Assembly: GCA_013297885.1 (NCBI GenBank)
Contig: JAAFIR010000002.1
Span: 124,001 to 188,000 of the forward strand
Direction of reading: 5' to 3'
Length of the DNA stretch: 64,000 nucleotides
Source: Leptospirales bacterium
GTDB lineage: Bacteria > Spirochaetota > Leptospiria > Leptospirales > Leptospiraceae
Shown here: positions 19,520 to 28,450 of the stretch, piece after piece
Numbering within the stretch: the first letter of the stretch is position 1
Layout of the letters: each line of letters opens with the position of its first letter
Notes under the pieces: generated by a model
Told to the model about the DNA's origin: nothing
The model's input: only the letters and a program-made list of their open reading frames with translations
Databases searched by the model: none
Translations under genes and position numbers: made by a program

Positions 19520-19682
19520 GAGTTTCATTCTAAAATGAAGAATGTTAAATTATGAATTTAGAATAAAATATTCAAAAATTTAATTTATTGTTCTTCATTT
19601 TAAAAGGCTCGGGCTTTTCTCAACTTCTGAGTAACATCAAGCAAATACCTATGGTGCTCAGAAACCCTACAATCCCTAACTC
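19520..19682 (-). repeat. Three-way-junction element J4
   Basis: Read on the minus strand: P1 is GAGTT (19682-19678) with AACTC (19524-19520); the strand AGGGATTG follows; the P2 arm pairs TTCTGAG and CTCAGAA (19657-19663 with 19625-19631) and extends inward with a wobble; the strand GAAAAGCCCGAG precedes P3, whose 12-bp perfect arms are 19591-19602 and 19531-19542 and contain TGAAGAA. It lies back-to-back with J5 (31 bp apart), pointing away from it. Confidence 0.8.
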
Positions 19683-19713
19683 TAGAATTTAGGAATAATT
19701 TTTTTCAATACTA

Positions 19714-19862
19714 GAGTTAGTGATAAAAAAAGTTCCGAAGGAAGCATGAGCCCTTTTGGCGAAGTGCCAAGCTTTTTTTAGCACGACCTTTAATTAATGA
19801 AGAAAAGATAAATAAAATTCTATATTTTACATTCTCAATTCTTCATTAATTAAAGGGAACTC
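19714..19862 (+). repeat. Three-way-junction element J5
   Basis: P1 is GAGTT (19714-19718) with AACTC (19858-19862). The first conserved strand is shortened (AGTGAT). P2 is TAAAAAAAG (19724-19732) with CTTTTTTTA (19772-19780) plus an inner TTGGC/GCCAA hairpin. The strand GCACGACC precedes P3, whose 18-bp perfect arms are 19787-19804 and 19839-19856 and contain TGAAGAA as in J1 and J4. It is oriented toward the doxX gene. Confidence 0.8.
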
Positions 19863-19947
19863 CCAAAATTATTTAAAATATTTCAAAAAATACTTGATTT
19901 TTTTGAAATACAATATTAATTAGACATCGAACTATTAAGGAGTTTAT

Positions 19948-20331
19948 ATGTTACCAAAAATTGCATTAGTTGCAAGAATTTTATTAGGATTAATTTTAGT
20001 TGTATTTGGAATAAATTCTTTTGTTGGATTTTTACCTAGTCCTTCTTTAAATGAAAAAGAATTAGCTCTAATTACAGCATTATCTCAGTCTGGTTATATG
20101 ATGAAGATAGTAAAAATCATCGAAATCTCATCTGGGATTTTGTTATTAGCAAATCAGTATGTGCCACTTGCTTTAATTTTACTTGCACCAATAATTTTAA
20201 ATATTTTCTTTTTTCATTTTTTCTTAAACGGGATTGCAGCCGCTGGTATGGGGATAGTGTTGATTGCGCTTGGATGTACAATTGCTTATAGCAGAAAAGA
20301 AAGTTTTGCTGGAGTCTTAGCAAGAAACTAA
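19948..20331 (+). CDS. DoxX-family membrane protein
   Basis: A 127-residue protein with four predicted transmembrane helices (about 5-25, 48-66, 70-92, 97-117) and the DoxX-like start ARILLGLILVVFGINSF. DoxX proteins are small quinone-linked or unknown-function membrane proteins often tied to redox stress. AAGGAG precedes the ATG at good spacing. It is convergent with lptC, overlapping its 3' end by 4 bp, and lies in the segment bracketed by J5 and J6. Confidence 0.8.
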   Translation: MLPKIALVARILLGLILVVFGINSFVGFLPSPSLNEKELALITALSQSGYMMKIVKIIEISSGILLLANQYVPLALILLAPIILNIFFFHFFLNGIAAAGMGIVLIALGCTIAYSRKESFAGVLARN

Positions 20332-20858
20332 TCTTTTGAAATTGGGTTATCTGAACTTGTTCCAATTGGTTTAAATATAGAAATTGCATTCAAACCTTTA
20401 TCAGCAGATAATCCAATTCCCCGAATAGTTGTTCCTTTCATTAATATTTTCACTTCTTTATCTGTATTTAATTTTTCATCATTTAGATCGTAAAATAATT
20501 CTTCAGTTAGTAAAACTTTTTTGTCAGAAGTTGTGAGGATTATATTTCCATTTAGGGTTAATTTTTTATCTTTCTGGTCAATTTCTCCACGATCTGATTT
20601 TAATTCAGAACTAATTTTTCCATTTTTGTATTCATCAAAATCTAATTTGTAAAAAATAGATTTGTTTTCTTTTACATATACAAACGCTTCTTCAGATTTT
20701 AAAATCCAAATAAGTTTTCCTGTTTTGTCAAATGCGTCTCTTTTAAAATTTCTCAGTGAAATTGTAGAGCCAGATTCTTTTTCATTTTCAATTCTAATAG
20801 AATTATTTTTTTTACAAAAACTAAATAGTAGAATTAGAATTAAAAATAAATTTTTCAT
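20328..20858 (-). CDS. lptC: LptC-like LPS-export protein (lipoprotein form)
   Basis: A 176-residue protein with a signal peptide ending in a Cys (LLFSFC15), followed by an LptC/OstA-like beta-jellyroll: FKRDAFDKTGKLIWILKSEEA, SSELKSDRGEIDQKDKKLTLNGNIILTTSDKKVLLTEELFYDLNDEKLNT. LptC accepts lipopolysaccharide from LptB2FG and hands it to LptA in the periplasm. The usual inner-membrane anchor is here replaced by a possible lipid anchor. It follows the glycosyltransferase gene with a 1-bp overlap, consistent with envelope glycolipid work. Confidence 0.78.
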   Translation of the reverse strand: MKNLFLILILLFSFCKKNNSIRIENEKESGSTISLRNFKRDAFDKTGKLIWILKSEEAFVYVKENKSIFYKLDFDEYKNGKISSELKSDRGEIDQKDKKLTLNGNIILTTSDKKVLLTEELFYDLNDEKLNTDKEVKILMKGTTIRGIGLSADKGLNAISIFKPIGTSSDNPISKD

Positions 20859-22126
20859 TACATAAACAAATTGAATAGATGATTCTTTTTCTCTTTTTCT
20901 TTAATCTTCATTGTTTCTGTATAAACTGATTCCATGAGATCAACACAAACTCCCATTTCATGAGTCCTGGAAACAGCTAAAGAATTTTCAGAAAACTTTT
21001 TGTATAGTTCTTTGTTTGTTAAAATTTCAATTGCTTTTTCTGCTATCCCTACTACATCAAAACTTTCTGCACAATATCCATTTCGATTGTCTTGAATGAG
21101 TTCAGGAATTGCAAATGATTTCACTCCAACAGCAGGAAGTCCACAAGAAATTGCTTCTAGAATAACTAACCCTTGGGTCTCCATTGTGGAAGCTGTTAAA
21201 AATAAATCGTATTCAGGATAGACTTCATGAAGTTTTGAATTATCAATAAATCCACTAAAAATTATTGAATCCACAAGTCCCAATTTTTCAGCTTGAATTT
21301 TTAGTGATGAAATTGCTGGTCCTTCTCCAATAATTGTTAAAGTAGAATTTGGAATTTTGTCTTTAATTAATTTAAACGAATTTATAATCACATCACAATT
21401 TTTTTCGTAAGAAATTCTACCTACATGTAAAATTTTTGGAGCATCACTAGCAACTTTGACTTTACCTTGGAAACGAGATAAATCCATTCCGTTTGATACA
21501 ACTGTAATTGGTTTATCAATTCCATATTCCAAAAGTTGCTCTTTTAATAAATGAGATGGAGAAATAATCAAATCACATCTTTCATATAAATTATTACATA
21601 ATTTTAAAATGATTTTTTTTCTTAAATTAAATGTGTCTGATTTTTGAAATTTTAATAGATCTTTAAAACTCAAGGCTTTGTTAAATTTATTAATTTTCAT
21701 AAATAATTTATCTAATTTTAAAAGTCTATAAAACGATACATAAGTATTTTGTTCTGCCATTAATGTGTGATAAGTTCCAATGGAAGGAATTCCATATTTT
21801 TCAGATGCTGAAATTGCATATTGACCAAGAAGTCCTGGAGTGTGAATATGAATAATGTCTGGCTCAAAATCTTTAACAAGTTTTTTAATTTTTTCAGGAT
21901 TTGGTAAAACCACTTTAATGTCAGGGTAACTTGGTAAACTTCCTGAAGTAAAACGCTCAACTGAAATTTTATCATTGATTCTAGAAAAATCACCTTCTCC
22001 ATATTTGGGACAAGCAATTAAAAATTCATGTCCTTTTAATGATAGTCTTTCTGAAAAATTTTTGATAGATAAAGCCACCCCATCCACTTTTGGTAAAAAA
22101 GTGTCCGAAAAATACATTATTCTCAT
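20858..22126 (-). CDS. Family 4 glycosyltransferase (GT-B)
   Basis: A 422-residue GT-B enzyme. The N-terminal domain has the DG-V-IxxF loop ([17 protein letters not shown]) and [14 protein letters not shown]. The C-terminal nucleotide-sugar domain has [13 protein letters not shown] and the E-x7-E motif region [21 protein letters not shown]. The opening resembles diacylglycerol or phosphatidyl-inositol mannosyl/glucosyltransferases, so a glycolipid acceptor is plausible. It is transcribed with lptC immediately downstream. Repeat J6 lies in its leader. Confidence 0.87.
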   Translation of the reverse strand: MRIMYFSDTFLPKVDGVALSIKNFSERLSLKGHEFLIACPKYGEGDFSRINDKISVERFTSGSLPSYPDIKVVLPNPEKIKKLVKDFEPDIIHIHTPGLLGQYAISASEKYGIPSIGTYHTLMAEQNTYVSFYRLLKLDKLFMKINKFNKALSFKDLLKFQKSDTFNLRKKIILKLCNNLYERCDLIISPSHLLKEQLLEYGIDKPITVVSNGMDLSRFQGKVKVASDAPKILHVGRISYEKNCDVIINSFKLIKDKIPNSTLTIIGEGPAISSLKIQAEKLGLVDSIIFSGFIDNSKLHEVYPEYDLFLTASTMETQGLVILEAISCGLPAVGVKSFAIPELIQDNRNGYCAESFDVVGIAEKAIEILTNKELYKKFSENSLAVSRTHEMGVCVDLMESVYTETMKIKEKEKKNHLFNLFM

Positions 22127-22226
22127 GATTTGCTCCTTGTCCTAATCTTTAGAAATAAAGTATAATGGCAAGTAGTTTTCTTGGTAATGAAAAATTAGAA
22201 ATTAAAAATGAAGAATGAAGTTATGG

Positions 22227-22342
22227 GCAAATTTTTTGGCAAAGACTTAATCAATTAAGTCTTTACCAAAAAAACCGTGCTTTCCTCTCTTGTCAAAAAA
22301 ATTGCAGAAGCAATTTTTTGACACCGAGTCAATCACTTTTGC
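22227..22342 (-). repeat. Three-way-junction element J6
   Basis: Read on the minus strand: P1 is GCAAA (22342-22338) with TTTGC (22231-22227), a compensatory change from the GCGAA/TTCGC type. The strand AGTGATTGA follows; the P2 base is CTC/GAG and its upper arms are 22310-22323 and 22291-22304. The strand GAAAGCACG precedes P3, whose 20-bp arms are 22254-22273 and 22232-22251 (one mismatch, 2-nt loop). It is upstream of the glycosyltransferase gene and sense to it. Confidence 0.85.
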
Positions 22343-22394
22343 TTAGTGTAGTGAGATTTTTTTTGTGAAGTTGTTTGTTTAAGTATAAAAATTA

Positions 22395-22630
22395 TCACAA
22401 TGCGTAAGACATTTTTTTCATATTTAGCTCTAATTCATCAATATCTGATTCTTCCCATATTCCTACATTTTGAATTCTTTCAAAATATTTAAGTAATCTA
22501 TAGATTTAGTTTCAGGAACATTTTCATACTGTTCAAATAAAAATTTTGTAAAATGATATACTTCTTTTGTTCTTTCTGAAAGTTTTTGTAAATATTGTAA
22601 TGTCTCATTTAAAATTTCTGTTTTACTCAT
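22395..22630 (-). pseudogene. Small antitoxin-like gene with a frameshift
   Basis: Starting at the ATG 22630, 55 codons run MSKTEILNETLQYLQKLSERT... to a TAG at 22463. A second frame then continues smoothly (KYFERIQNVGIWEESDIDEL...) to a TGA at 22395. The composite of about 78 residues has the plan of short antitoxin-like proteins with an N-terminal helix (ETLQYLQKLSE...VYHFTKFLFEQYE) and a W-rich acidic tail. A single-base change in the AT-rich stretch 22463-22504 would restore one frame. No toxin gene is next to it. It could also be a sequencing error at a homopolymer. Confidence 0.5.
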
Positions 22631-22840
22631 CACATTCTCGATTCTAAGATCAAGCAAATAATTTTCAAGTATTTAATTTGTTTGGGTTATTTTGCTTTTG
22701 CAAGAAGTTTTTTAAAAGAAATATTAAAATAAAAATCACAACTTGCTGATTCGAAATAAAAAAAAATTTTTTTTACAAAAACATCCTAATTTGTCTTTAC
22801 CCTAGATATAATTAAGTAAATAAAAATTATGGAGCTTAAT

Positions 22841-24997
22841 ATGGAAGAACCTAGAGTAAACAAAAATGGAATTTTTTACCCAAGACTTTTGGAGTTAAAA
22901 AATTACTCACCTGAGCATATTGCATGTATTGAAGATGTTGTGTATAATCTTTTAAAATATGAAACAAATTATGGAAAACCAATCAGTCTTCTTGGAAAAG
23001 TTCAATCGGGAAAAACTAATACATTTATCGGTGTAATGGCACTTGGTTTAGATAATGTTTATGATATTTGTATTATCCTCACTAAGAGTTCGGTTACTTT
23101 AGCTGAACAAACTTTAAAAAGAGTGGAAAGGGAGTTTGATGAGTTTATTACAGAAGATCAAATTCTTGCTTATGATATAATGAATATGCCTCCATTAACA
23201 GAATACCAACTTAGTAAAAAATTGATTTTAGTAGTGAAAAAAGAAGATGATAATTTGAGAAAATTATACGAAACTTTTAATGAAGATTATGAAATACTAA
23301 AACAAAAAAATACTTTGATTATTGATGATGAAGCTGATTGGGCAAGTATTGGTTTTCAAGGTAAAATTGCAGAATTAACTTTAAGTAAAATTGCACTCCA
23401 AATAAAAGAATTCCGTGCCTTGCTAAATTCAAAAAGTGATTTTTTACAAGTTACTGCAACTCCTTATAGTTTATATCTTCAACCCGAAACTTCAATTGAT
23501 GGTTATATGTTAAGACCCGAAAAAATTATTTTAATGCCAACTTATAAAGGATATGTAGGAGGAATTGAATATTTTGAAGAGTCTGAAAATGAAACTTCTA
23601 TTTATCATTATTTAAAAGAAGAATTTTCTGAAGATGAACTTTATGTTTATTCAAGCCAAAATGCTAGGTATTCAAATCAAATTCTTACTCATGAAAAATT
23701 AAAAGGTTTTAGAAGAGCAATTGTAAACTTTATAGTTGGCTCAGCTCTAAGAAATATTTCTGAAAAAAGAGAAATAAGAAGAAATCCAATTAAATTTAGT
23801 TTTATTTTTCATATTGATGTAAGTAAACAACTACATGATTGGATCAAAACTTCATTAATAGATCAATTAATAATTCAATATAAGGATAATCTTGAGTTAT
23901 TTAAAAAAATGGTTTGGATTAGTTATGAAGATTTGATTACTTCTTTCAAATTAATATCATCTGAAATCCCAAGTCTAGAAGATATAACTGTTATTTCAAT
24001 TGAACTATTAAATTTTATTCGAGTCATAAAAGTTAATTCAGACAGTGAAATTAAATCGTACATGGATTCTAAAAATGGTCAATTAAAATTAATTGATCCA
24101 TTGAATATTTTTGTTGGAGCCTTTATTCTAGATCGCGGAATTACAATTGATAATTTGATAGGATTTTACTACGGACGTAATCCACAAAAATTTCAACAAG
24201 ATACAATCATGCAACATCTGAGAGTATATGGGAATAGAAAAAAAGAAGATATGGCTGTGAGTAGAGTGTATTCAACTGCTAGAATTTTTAAAGCACTTGC
24301 TGCAACACATCGTTTAGATGAAGAAATGAGAAAAGCTATTTTGGAAAATGATTATAATCGAATTATTGCGATTTTTAAAGATAGTGGTGGAGATATTAAA
24401 CCTACAAATCCAAATAAATTAAAACTTTCGAAAGTTGAAACAGTTAGCCCAAGAGGAAAATTGATTCCTACCCATTTTAATGTTAAAAAGAATAATCGCA
24501 ATCAAGAATCATTTACTAAAATTAATTCTATTTTGAGTGAATTAATTCCAACTAGAAATTTTGAATTACCATTTTTAACTGATAACGATGTTATTGTTAA
24601 AATTTTAGATTTAATTCAATCAACGTTCACATTTGATAGTGAAGATAGTTATAATTTTGATGCTGTAAAACATCTCATTAAAACTATTTCCAAAAATCAA
24701 AATTCATTTAAGTCCTATTTATTTGTTAGAGAAAATAGGGAGTTACCAAGATTTTCGCCTACAAACCTAACTTACATTACTTCACCAGATGCGGAAGATA
24801 TTAGAACGATAGCTTACGAAACAGCTGAAACTTTACCTGTGTTAATGTTACTTGGTCAGAAAGGAGAAAAAAGAACAGTTCAAAAAGGTGGTGAAAATTT
24901 CGACATCGGTTGGGAAGATCAACCATTTTTCTGGCCTCTACTATTTACTCCAAGTAAAATGAAGCCATTTATTTTTGAAAATAGTTTTAAGAAGTAA
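22841..24997 (+). CDS. Z1-domain protein (predicted SF2-like ATPase/endonuclease)
   Basis: A 718-residue cytosolic protein with Walker A G52-KVQSGKT59, a DEAD-box-like motif LIIDDEADWA (about 160-170) and VTATPYSLYL (motif III). The C-terminal Z1 signature ILDRGITIDNLIGFYYGRNPQKFQQDT is followed by MQHLRVYGNR. In described families Z1 proteins occur in restriction/defence islands with MORC ATPases, methylases and Vsr/HNH nucleases; here none of these is adjacent. The ATG at 22841 is preferred because GGAG lies 6 nt upstream; an ATG at 22829 overlaps that site. The role is probably anti-phage or DNA processing (inference). Confidence 0.72.
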   Translation: MEEPRVNKNGIFYPRLLELKNYSPEHIACIEDVVYNLLKYETNYGKPISLLGKVQSGKTNTFIGVMALGLDNVYDICIILTKSSVTLAEQTLKRVEREFDEFITEDQILAYDIMNMPPLTEYQLSKKLILVVKKEDDNLRKLYETFNEDYEILKQKNTLIIDDEADWASIGFQGKIAELTLSKIALQIKEFRALLNSKSDFLQVTATPYSLYLQPETSIDGYMLRPEKIILMPTYKGYVGGIEYFEESENETSIYHYLKEEFSEDELYVYSSQNARYSNQILTHEKLKGFRRAIVNFIVGSALRNISEKREIRRNPIKFSFIFHIDVSKQLHDWIKTSLIDQLIIQYKDNLELFKKMVWISYEDLITSFKLISSEIPSLEDITVISIELLNFIRVIKVNSDSEIKSYMDSKNGQLKLIDPLNIFVGAFILDRGITIDNLIGFYYGRNPQKFQQDTIMQHLRVYGNRKKEDMAVSRVYSTARIFKALAATHRLDEEMRKAILENDYNRIIAIFKDSGGDIKPTNPNKLKLSKVETVSPRGKLIPTHFNVKKNNRNQESFTKINSILSELIPTRNFELPFLTDNDVIVKILDLIQSTFTFDSEDSYNFDAVKHLIKTISKNQNSFKSYLFVRENRELPRFSPTNLTYITSPDAEDIRTIAYETAETLPVLMLLGQKGEKRTVQKGGENFDIGWEDQPFFWPLLFTPSKMKPFIFENSFKK

Positions 24998-25014
24998 ATG
25001 AATAAGTAAAAGTG

Positions 25015-25046
25015 AAACCGATTAGATTTGAAAATTTAGTCGGTTT
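25015..25046. terminator. Hairpin after the Z1 gene
   Basis: AAACCGA (25015-25021) pairs perfectly with TCGGTTT (25040-25046), 18 bp after the Z1 stop, with AT-rich loop sequence that adds weak pairs. There is no long T-run on the plus strand, so termination is only a probable role. Confidence 0.4.
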
Positions 25047-25143
25047 GAAAGTCTAGAAGTAAATTATACATCTCTTATTCTAATTTTATTTTTTGTAACA
25101 ACAGTAGATTTTTAACCATTCCTAATACTCTTGCCAAACAATA

Positions 25144-25905
25144 CTAATCGATTTCCAAAACCACAGCAGTATGATCTGAAACAATTAAATCTTTTACGAT
25201 TTTGCTGGACTTGATTTTTTTGGATAAATTTTTTGTTAGAAAGAAATAATCTATTCTCCAACCTTTGTTTTGTTTTCTTGAATTAAAACGATAACTCCAC
25301 CAAGAATATTCTTTTTGTACAGGATTTTTTATTCGAAATGAATCCACCAAACCAGTATCCAAAAATTTTGTGAGCCATTCTCTTTCTTCTGGCAAAAACC
25401 CAGAATTTTTTGCATTACCTTTTGGGTTGTGAATATCATTTTCAGTATGTGCAATATTGACATCTCCACAGATAATTAATTTTTTGTATTTTTTTTCCCA
25501 AACATTTTTTTTCTTTAAATATAAATCTAGGAAATTCATTTTAGCAGTTTGTCTTTCTTCTCCAGAAGTTCCAGAAGGAAAATAAGTATTTATAAAAGTA
25601 AAATTTTTTAATTCAATTAAAATACTTCTTCCTTCAGAATCAAAAAATTTATCTCCAATTCCAAATTCATAGTTTTTTGGTTTTTGTTTTGTAAAAATAC
25701 CTACTCCGGAATATCCTTTTTTTTCAGCTGAATTTACAAAAATATGATAACCTAATTCTTTAAAAAACTCTGGTTCTAATTCTTCTTCAAGGGCTTTTAA
25801 TTCTTGGAATGCTAAAATATCTGCATTTTCTTTAATGATAAACTCTTTTAATCCTTTTGAAAAAGCCGATCTTATTCCGTTACAATTTAAACTAATTAAT
25901 TTCAT
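25144..25905 (-). CDS. xth: Exodeoxyribonuclease III
   Basis: A 253-residue endonuclease/exonuclease/phosphatase-fold protein. Visible catalytic motifs are LNCNGIRSA, FQELKA (metal-binding Glu), GYSGVGIFTK, GDVNIAHTENDIHNPKGN (Asp/Asn) and the C-terminal SDHTAVV (Asp-His). It cleaves DNA at abasic sites and removes nucleotides 3' to 5' in base excision repair. It is a monocistronic minus-strand gene, divergent from the following cyclase. The length is normal for ExoA/Xth. Confidence 0.93.
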   Translation of the reverse strand: MKLISLNCNGIRSAFSKGLKEFIIKENADILAFQELKALEEELEPEFFKELGYHIFVNSAEKKGYSGVGIFTKQKPKNYEFGIGDKFFDSEGRSILIELKNFTFINTYFPSGTSGEERQTAKMNFLDLYLKKKNVWEKKYKKLIICGDVNIAHTENDIHNPKGNAKNSGFLPEEREWLTKFLDTGLVDSFRIKNPVQKEYSWWSYRFNSRKQNKGWRIDYFFLTKNLSKKIKSSKIVKDLIVSDHTAVVLEID

Positions 25906-26009
25906 TCTTTAAGTTTTTTTTAAGTTAAAAAAAGGAAAGATTTTTTTTCTAATTAAATCTATTTTTAAAATAAAATATACCAAAATTTGATTAAATTTAA
26001 TTTTGTATT

Positions 26010-27284
26010 GTGCATAAATTTATACTTTTTTTTAAGAGAATTTTCGTTTCAGTGAGTTCTGATTATAAAGAGAATTTTGAAAGAGAAATTTCTTTTGAAT
26101 CTTTAAATAGATTAATTATTACTGGAATAGCTTTAATCATTTTAGAAAGCTTTGTTACGTTTCATTCTTTTTTTCTTGGTTTAAATCAAAATATTTTACT
26201 TACTCAACAATTTATAATTTTAGCTAATCTATTATTTTTGCCTTTTAGTTTTTATTTCAGAAAAAAAATGAGTTTAGATAATAAATTTAAAATTACTGGT
26301 TATATAGAATTTTATTTTTTTATCACAATTATTTGGTCGTGTATCATTTCTATTTTTGGCTATCTACATGATTTTGAAAATTTTAAACTTCATAAATCTG
26401 TTTCGCATACATCTCAACAAATTCCTGCTTATATGATTACAGTTTTTGGTGCTGCAATTTTAGTATCTATTAAACCATTTTATTCATTTTTGATTTATTT
26501 TTTTGTTTTTTTTATCTATAATTTTTCAATTTCTTACATAATTTCTGGAAATATTTTTTTAATTAAAACTCATACTTGGAATTCATTTATTCTAAATATT
26601 TTTGCATTTATAGCTTCCAGATTAGTTTATAAATCAAAATTAAAAAACTATATTTCAAATTATAAAAACGAATTACTTTTAAAAAATATTTTACCTACAA
26701 AAGTGATAACTGAGCTTCAAGAAACTGGAAAAACAATTCCAGAAAAAATAGAAAATGTCAGTATTTTATTTTCAGATTTAATTGACTTTAGTAAAAAATC
26801 AAAATTGATTTCTCCAATAGAATTGATTTCAGAATTAAATGAAATTTTTACTGAATTTGATAATATTTTGGAAAAAAATTCTTCTGAAAGAATCAAAACA
26901 ATTGGAGATGCTTATCTTGGAATATCAGGAACAAGTAATGATCCAAAGGTAAATTCTAAAAATTTAATTCTATCAGCAATTCAAATGATTGAATATTTAA
27001 AAAAAAGAAATTCTTCAAATAAAATAAAGTGGGAAATTAGAATTGGAATTCACACTGGTGAAATAATTGGAGGTGTTGTTGGAATAAAAAAATACATCTA
27101 CGATATTTTTGGAGATACAGTGAATTTTGCTTCTAGACTAGAATCACATTCATCAGCTATGAAAATAAATATTTCTGAAGAAGTGTATAATGATGTTAAA
27201 TTTGAATTTATTTTTAAAAAAAGAAGTATAGCTTTTGTAAAAGGTTTTGGAAGAAAACAAATGTATTATGTTGAAACCAAATAG
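26010..27284 (+). CDS. Membrane-bound class III adenylate cyclase
   Basis: A 424-residue protein with about six N-terminal transmembrane helices (about 35-205) and a cyclase domain (about 235-420). Metal-binding Asp residues lie in ILFSDLIDFS; the substrate-specifying Lys in RIKTIGDAYLG and Asp in YDIFGDTVN indicate ATP rather than GTP; the transition-state Asn/Arg are in VNFASRLES. It makes cAMP. The GTG at 26010 is the first in-frame start and lacks a clear ribosome site, so the start is not firm; another GTG is at 26052. It is convergent with the exonuclease gene (9-bp gap). Confidence 0.85.
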   Translation: MHKFILFFKRIFVSVSSDYKENFEREISFESLNRLIITGIALIILESFVTFHSFFLGLNQNILLTQQFIILANLLFLPFSFYFRKKMSLDNKFKITGYIEFYFFITIIWSCIISIFGYLHDFENFKLHKSVSHTSQQIPAYMITVFGAAILVSIKPFYSFLIYFFVFFIYNFSISYIISGNIFLIKTHTWNSFILNIFAFIASRLVYKSKLKNYISNYKNELLLKNILPTKVITELQETGKTIPEKIENVSILFSDLIDFSKKSKLISPIELISELNEIFTEFDNILEKNSSERIKTIGDAYLGISGTSNDPKVNSKNLILSAIQMIEYLKKRNSSNKIKWEIRIGIHTGEIIGGVVGIKKYIYDIFGDTVNFASRLESHSSAMKINISEEVYNDVKFEFIFKKRSIAFVKGFGRKQMYYVETK

Positions 27285-27293
27285 TTTTATTTT

Positions 27294-27815
27294 TTAACTT
27301 AAATCTATTTTTAAACTAAACTCATTTTTTAATTTTAAAAGAGCTTCAGCATTTCCTTTTGCGTCATCTATAGGATGATGAGTATGTTTTGTATTTCTTA
27401 GATACTTAAAATTTTTAAACATTGTTTTTTCTAATCCCTTATAAATAGAACCAAGATTTTGTGAAGAATGACCAAATGGATTATTACCTAAAAAATAATG
27501 AAAATAAAAACATATAAACATCCAATCAAATCCATTATTATCAGAAATAAAAATTGGCTTGCCATTTGAGTTTTCTGTTATCCAATTTGCAAAATTTTGC
27601 ATCACAATTTTTGGTTCTTCGAAACTAAAAGTCTCTTCCCTTGAAAAACCTGAAACTTTTAAAGCATCAAGAATAAATGCATCTGAAATTGGTTTTAATT
27701 TACCAAAAAAAGTTTTATCCAATTTTTCATCAACCAAAACTGCTCCAAAAGAAATCATAGAATACTTAAATGGGATTGGACCATCAGATTCAATATCAAC
27801 CATAATATAGCTCAT
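27294..27815 (-). CDS. DEDDh 3'-5' exonuclease (RNase T/DnaQ-like)
   Basis: A 173-residue exonuclease fold protein. ExoI motif VDIESDGP carries the D-x-E pair, a middle Asp lies in NNGFDWMF, and the C-terminal THHPIDDAKGNAEAL supplies the H-x4-D pair. These are the DEDDh residues for two-metal 3'-5' hydrolysis of DNA or RNA. The ATG at 27815 is chosen because codons further upstream overlap the upstream gene; ATG 27842 and 27803 are alternatives. It is the last gene of the argH operon. Confidence 0.8.
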   Translation of the reverse strand: MSYIMVDIESDGPIPFKYSMISFGAVLVDEKLDKTFFGKLKPISDAFILDALKVSGFSREETFSFEEPKIVMQNFANWITENSNGKPIFISDNNGFDWMFICFYFHYFLGNNPFGHSSQNLGSIYKGLEKTMFKNFKYLRNTKHTHHPIDDAKGNAEALLKLKNEFSLKIDLS

Positions 27816-27822
27816 AAAAAAA

Positions 27823-28449
27823 TTAATGTCTCTTTTCAGCATCTTCAATAATATAATTTGAAATTTTAATTAATCTCATGATTATATTTTTATTTTTGAT
27901 ATAACTAAAATAGGCATCTAGTAAAGCAATAAAACTCGGTTGAAGTTGAATAAAACTTCTTTGTACAATTTTGTAGAATAAAACTTCTTTTTCAAAAGGA
28001 GGTCTCATGTTTTGCTCATTTAAATGCCTAGCAAGTTCTCGAATCACTGCTTCATTTGATTTATCATGAGATTCGTATATAGCTTCAATTTTTAAAATAA
28101 AATCAGTTAAGGTTTTTTTAATTTTTGCTTCATCTTCAGTTGGTTTTGATTTTGAAGTAAGCTTATTTATAGTTTCATATCTTTCCATTGAATCTTCATA
28201 TAGTTTATTCATTATTTCTCTTTCAGATTGAATATAAAAAAGATATGTTAAAATTTTAATTAAAGATTCTGGAAAAACACGGGTTTGATTTAATTCTTTT
28301 AAAATAGCATCTTTAAATTCTACTTCTTCGGGAATTTTTGTTATTTTATCTATCACTTCATAAATTGAATCACTTGGACTGAGAGATGAAATTAAGCCAA
28401 TTGTTTCAATGTACAAATCTTCATTTGATTTAATTTCTTCTTCACTCAT
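27823..28449 (-). CDS. Helical cytosolic protein of unknown function
   Basis: A 208-residue mostly helical protein without signal or membrane segments, starting MSEEEIKSNEDLYIE. The ATG at 28449 follows GGAGATAAT, an ideal ribosome site; upstream in-frame codons fall in the cyclophilin gene end. The protein is rich in Lys/Glu/Ile with no recognised family motif. It sits between a cyclophilin and an exonuclease with almost no spacing. Function cannot be inferred. Confidence 0.7.
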   Translation of the reverse strand: MSEEEIKSNEDLYIETIGLISSLSPSDSIYEVIDKITKIPEEVEFKDAILKELNQTRVFPESLIKILTYLFYIQSEREIMNKLYEDSMERYETINKLTSKSKPTEDEAKIKKTLTDFILKIEAIYESHDKSNEAVIRELARHLNEQNMRPPFEKEVLFYKIVQRSFIQLQPSFIALLDAYFSYIKNKNIIMRLIKISNYIIEDAEKRH

Positions 28450-28450
28450 A

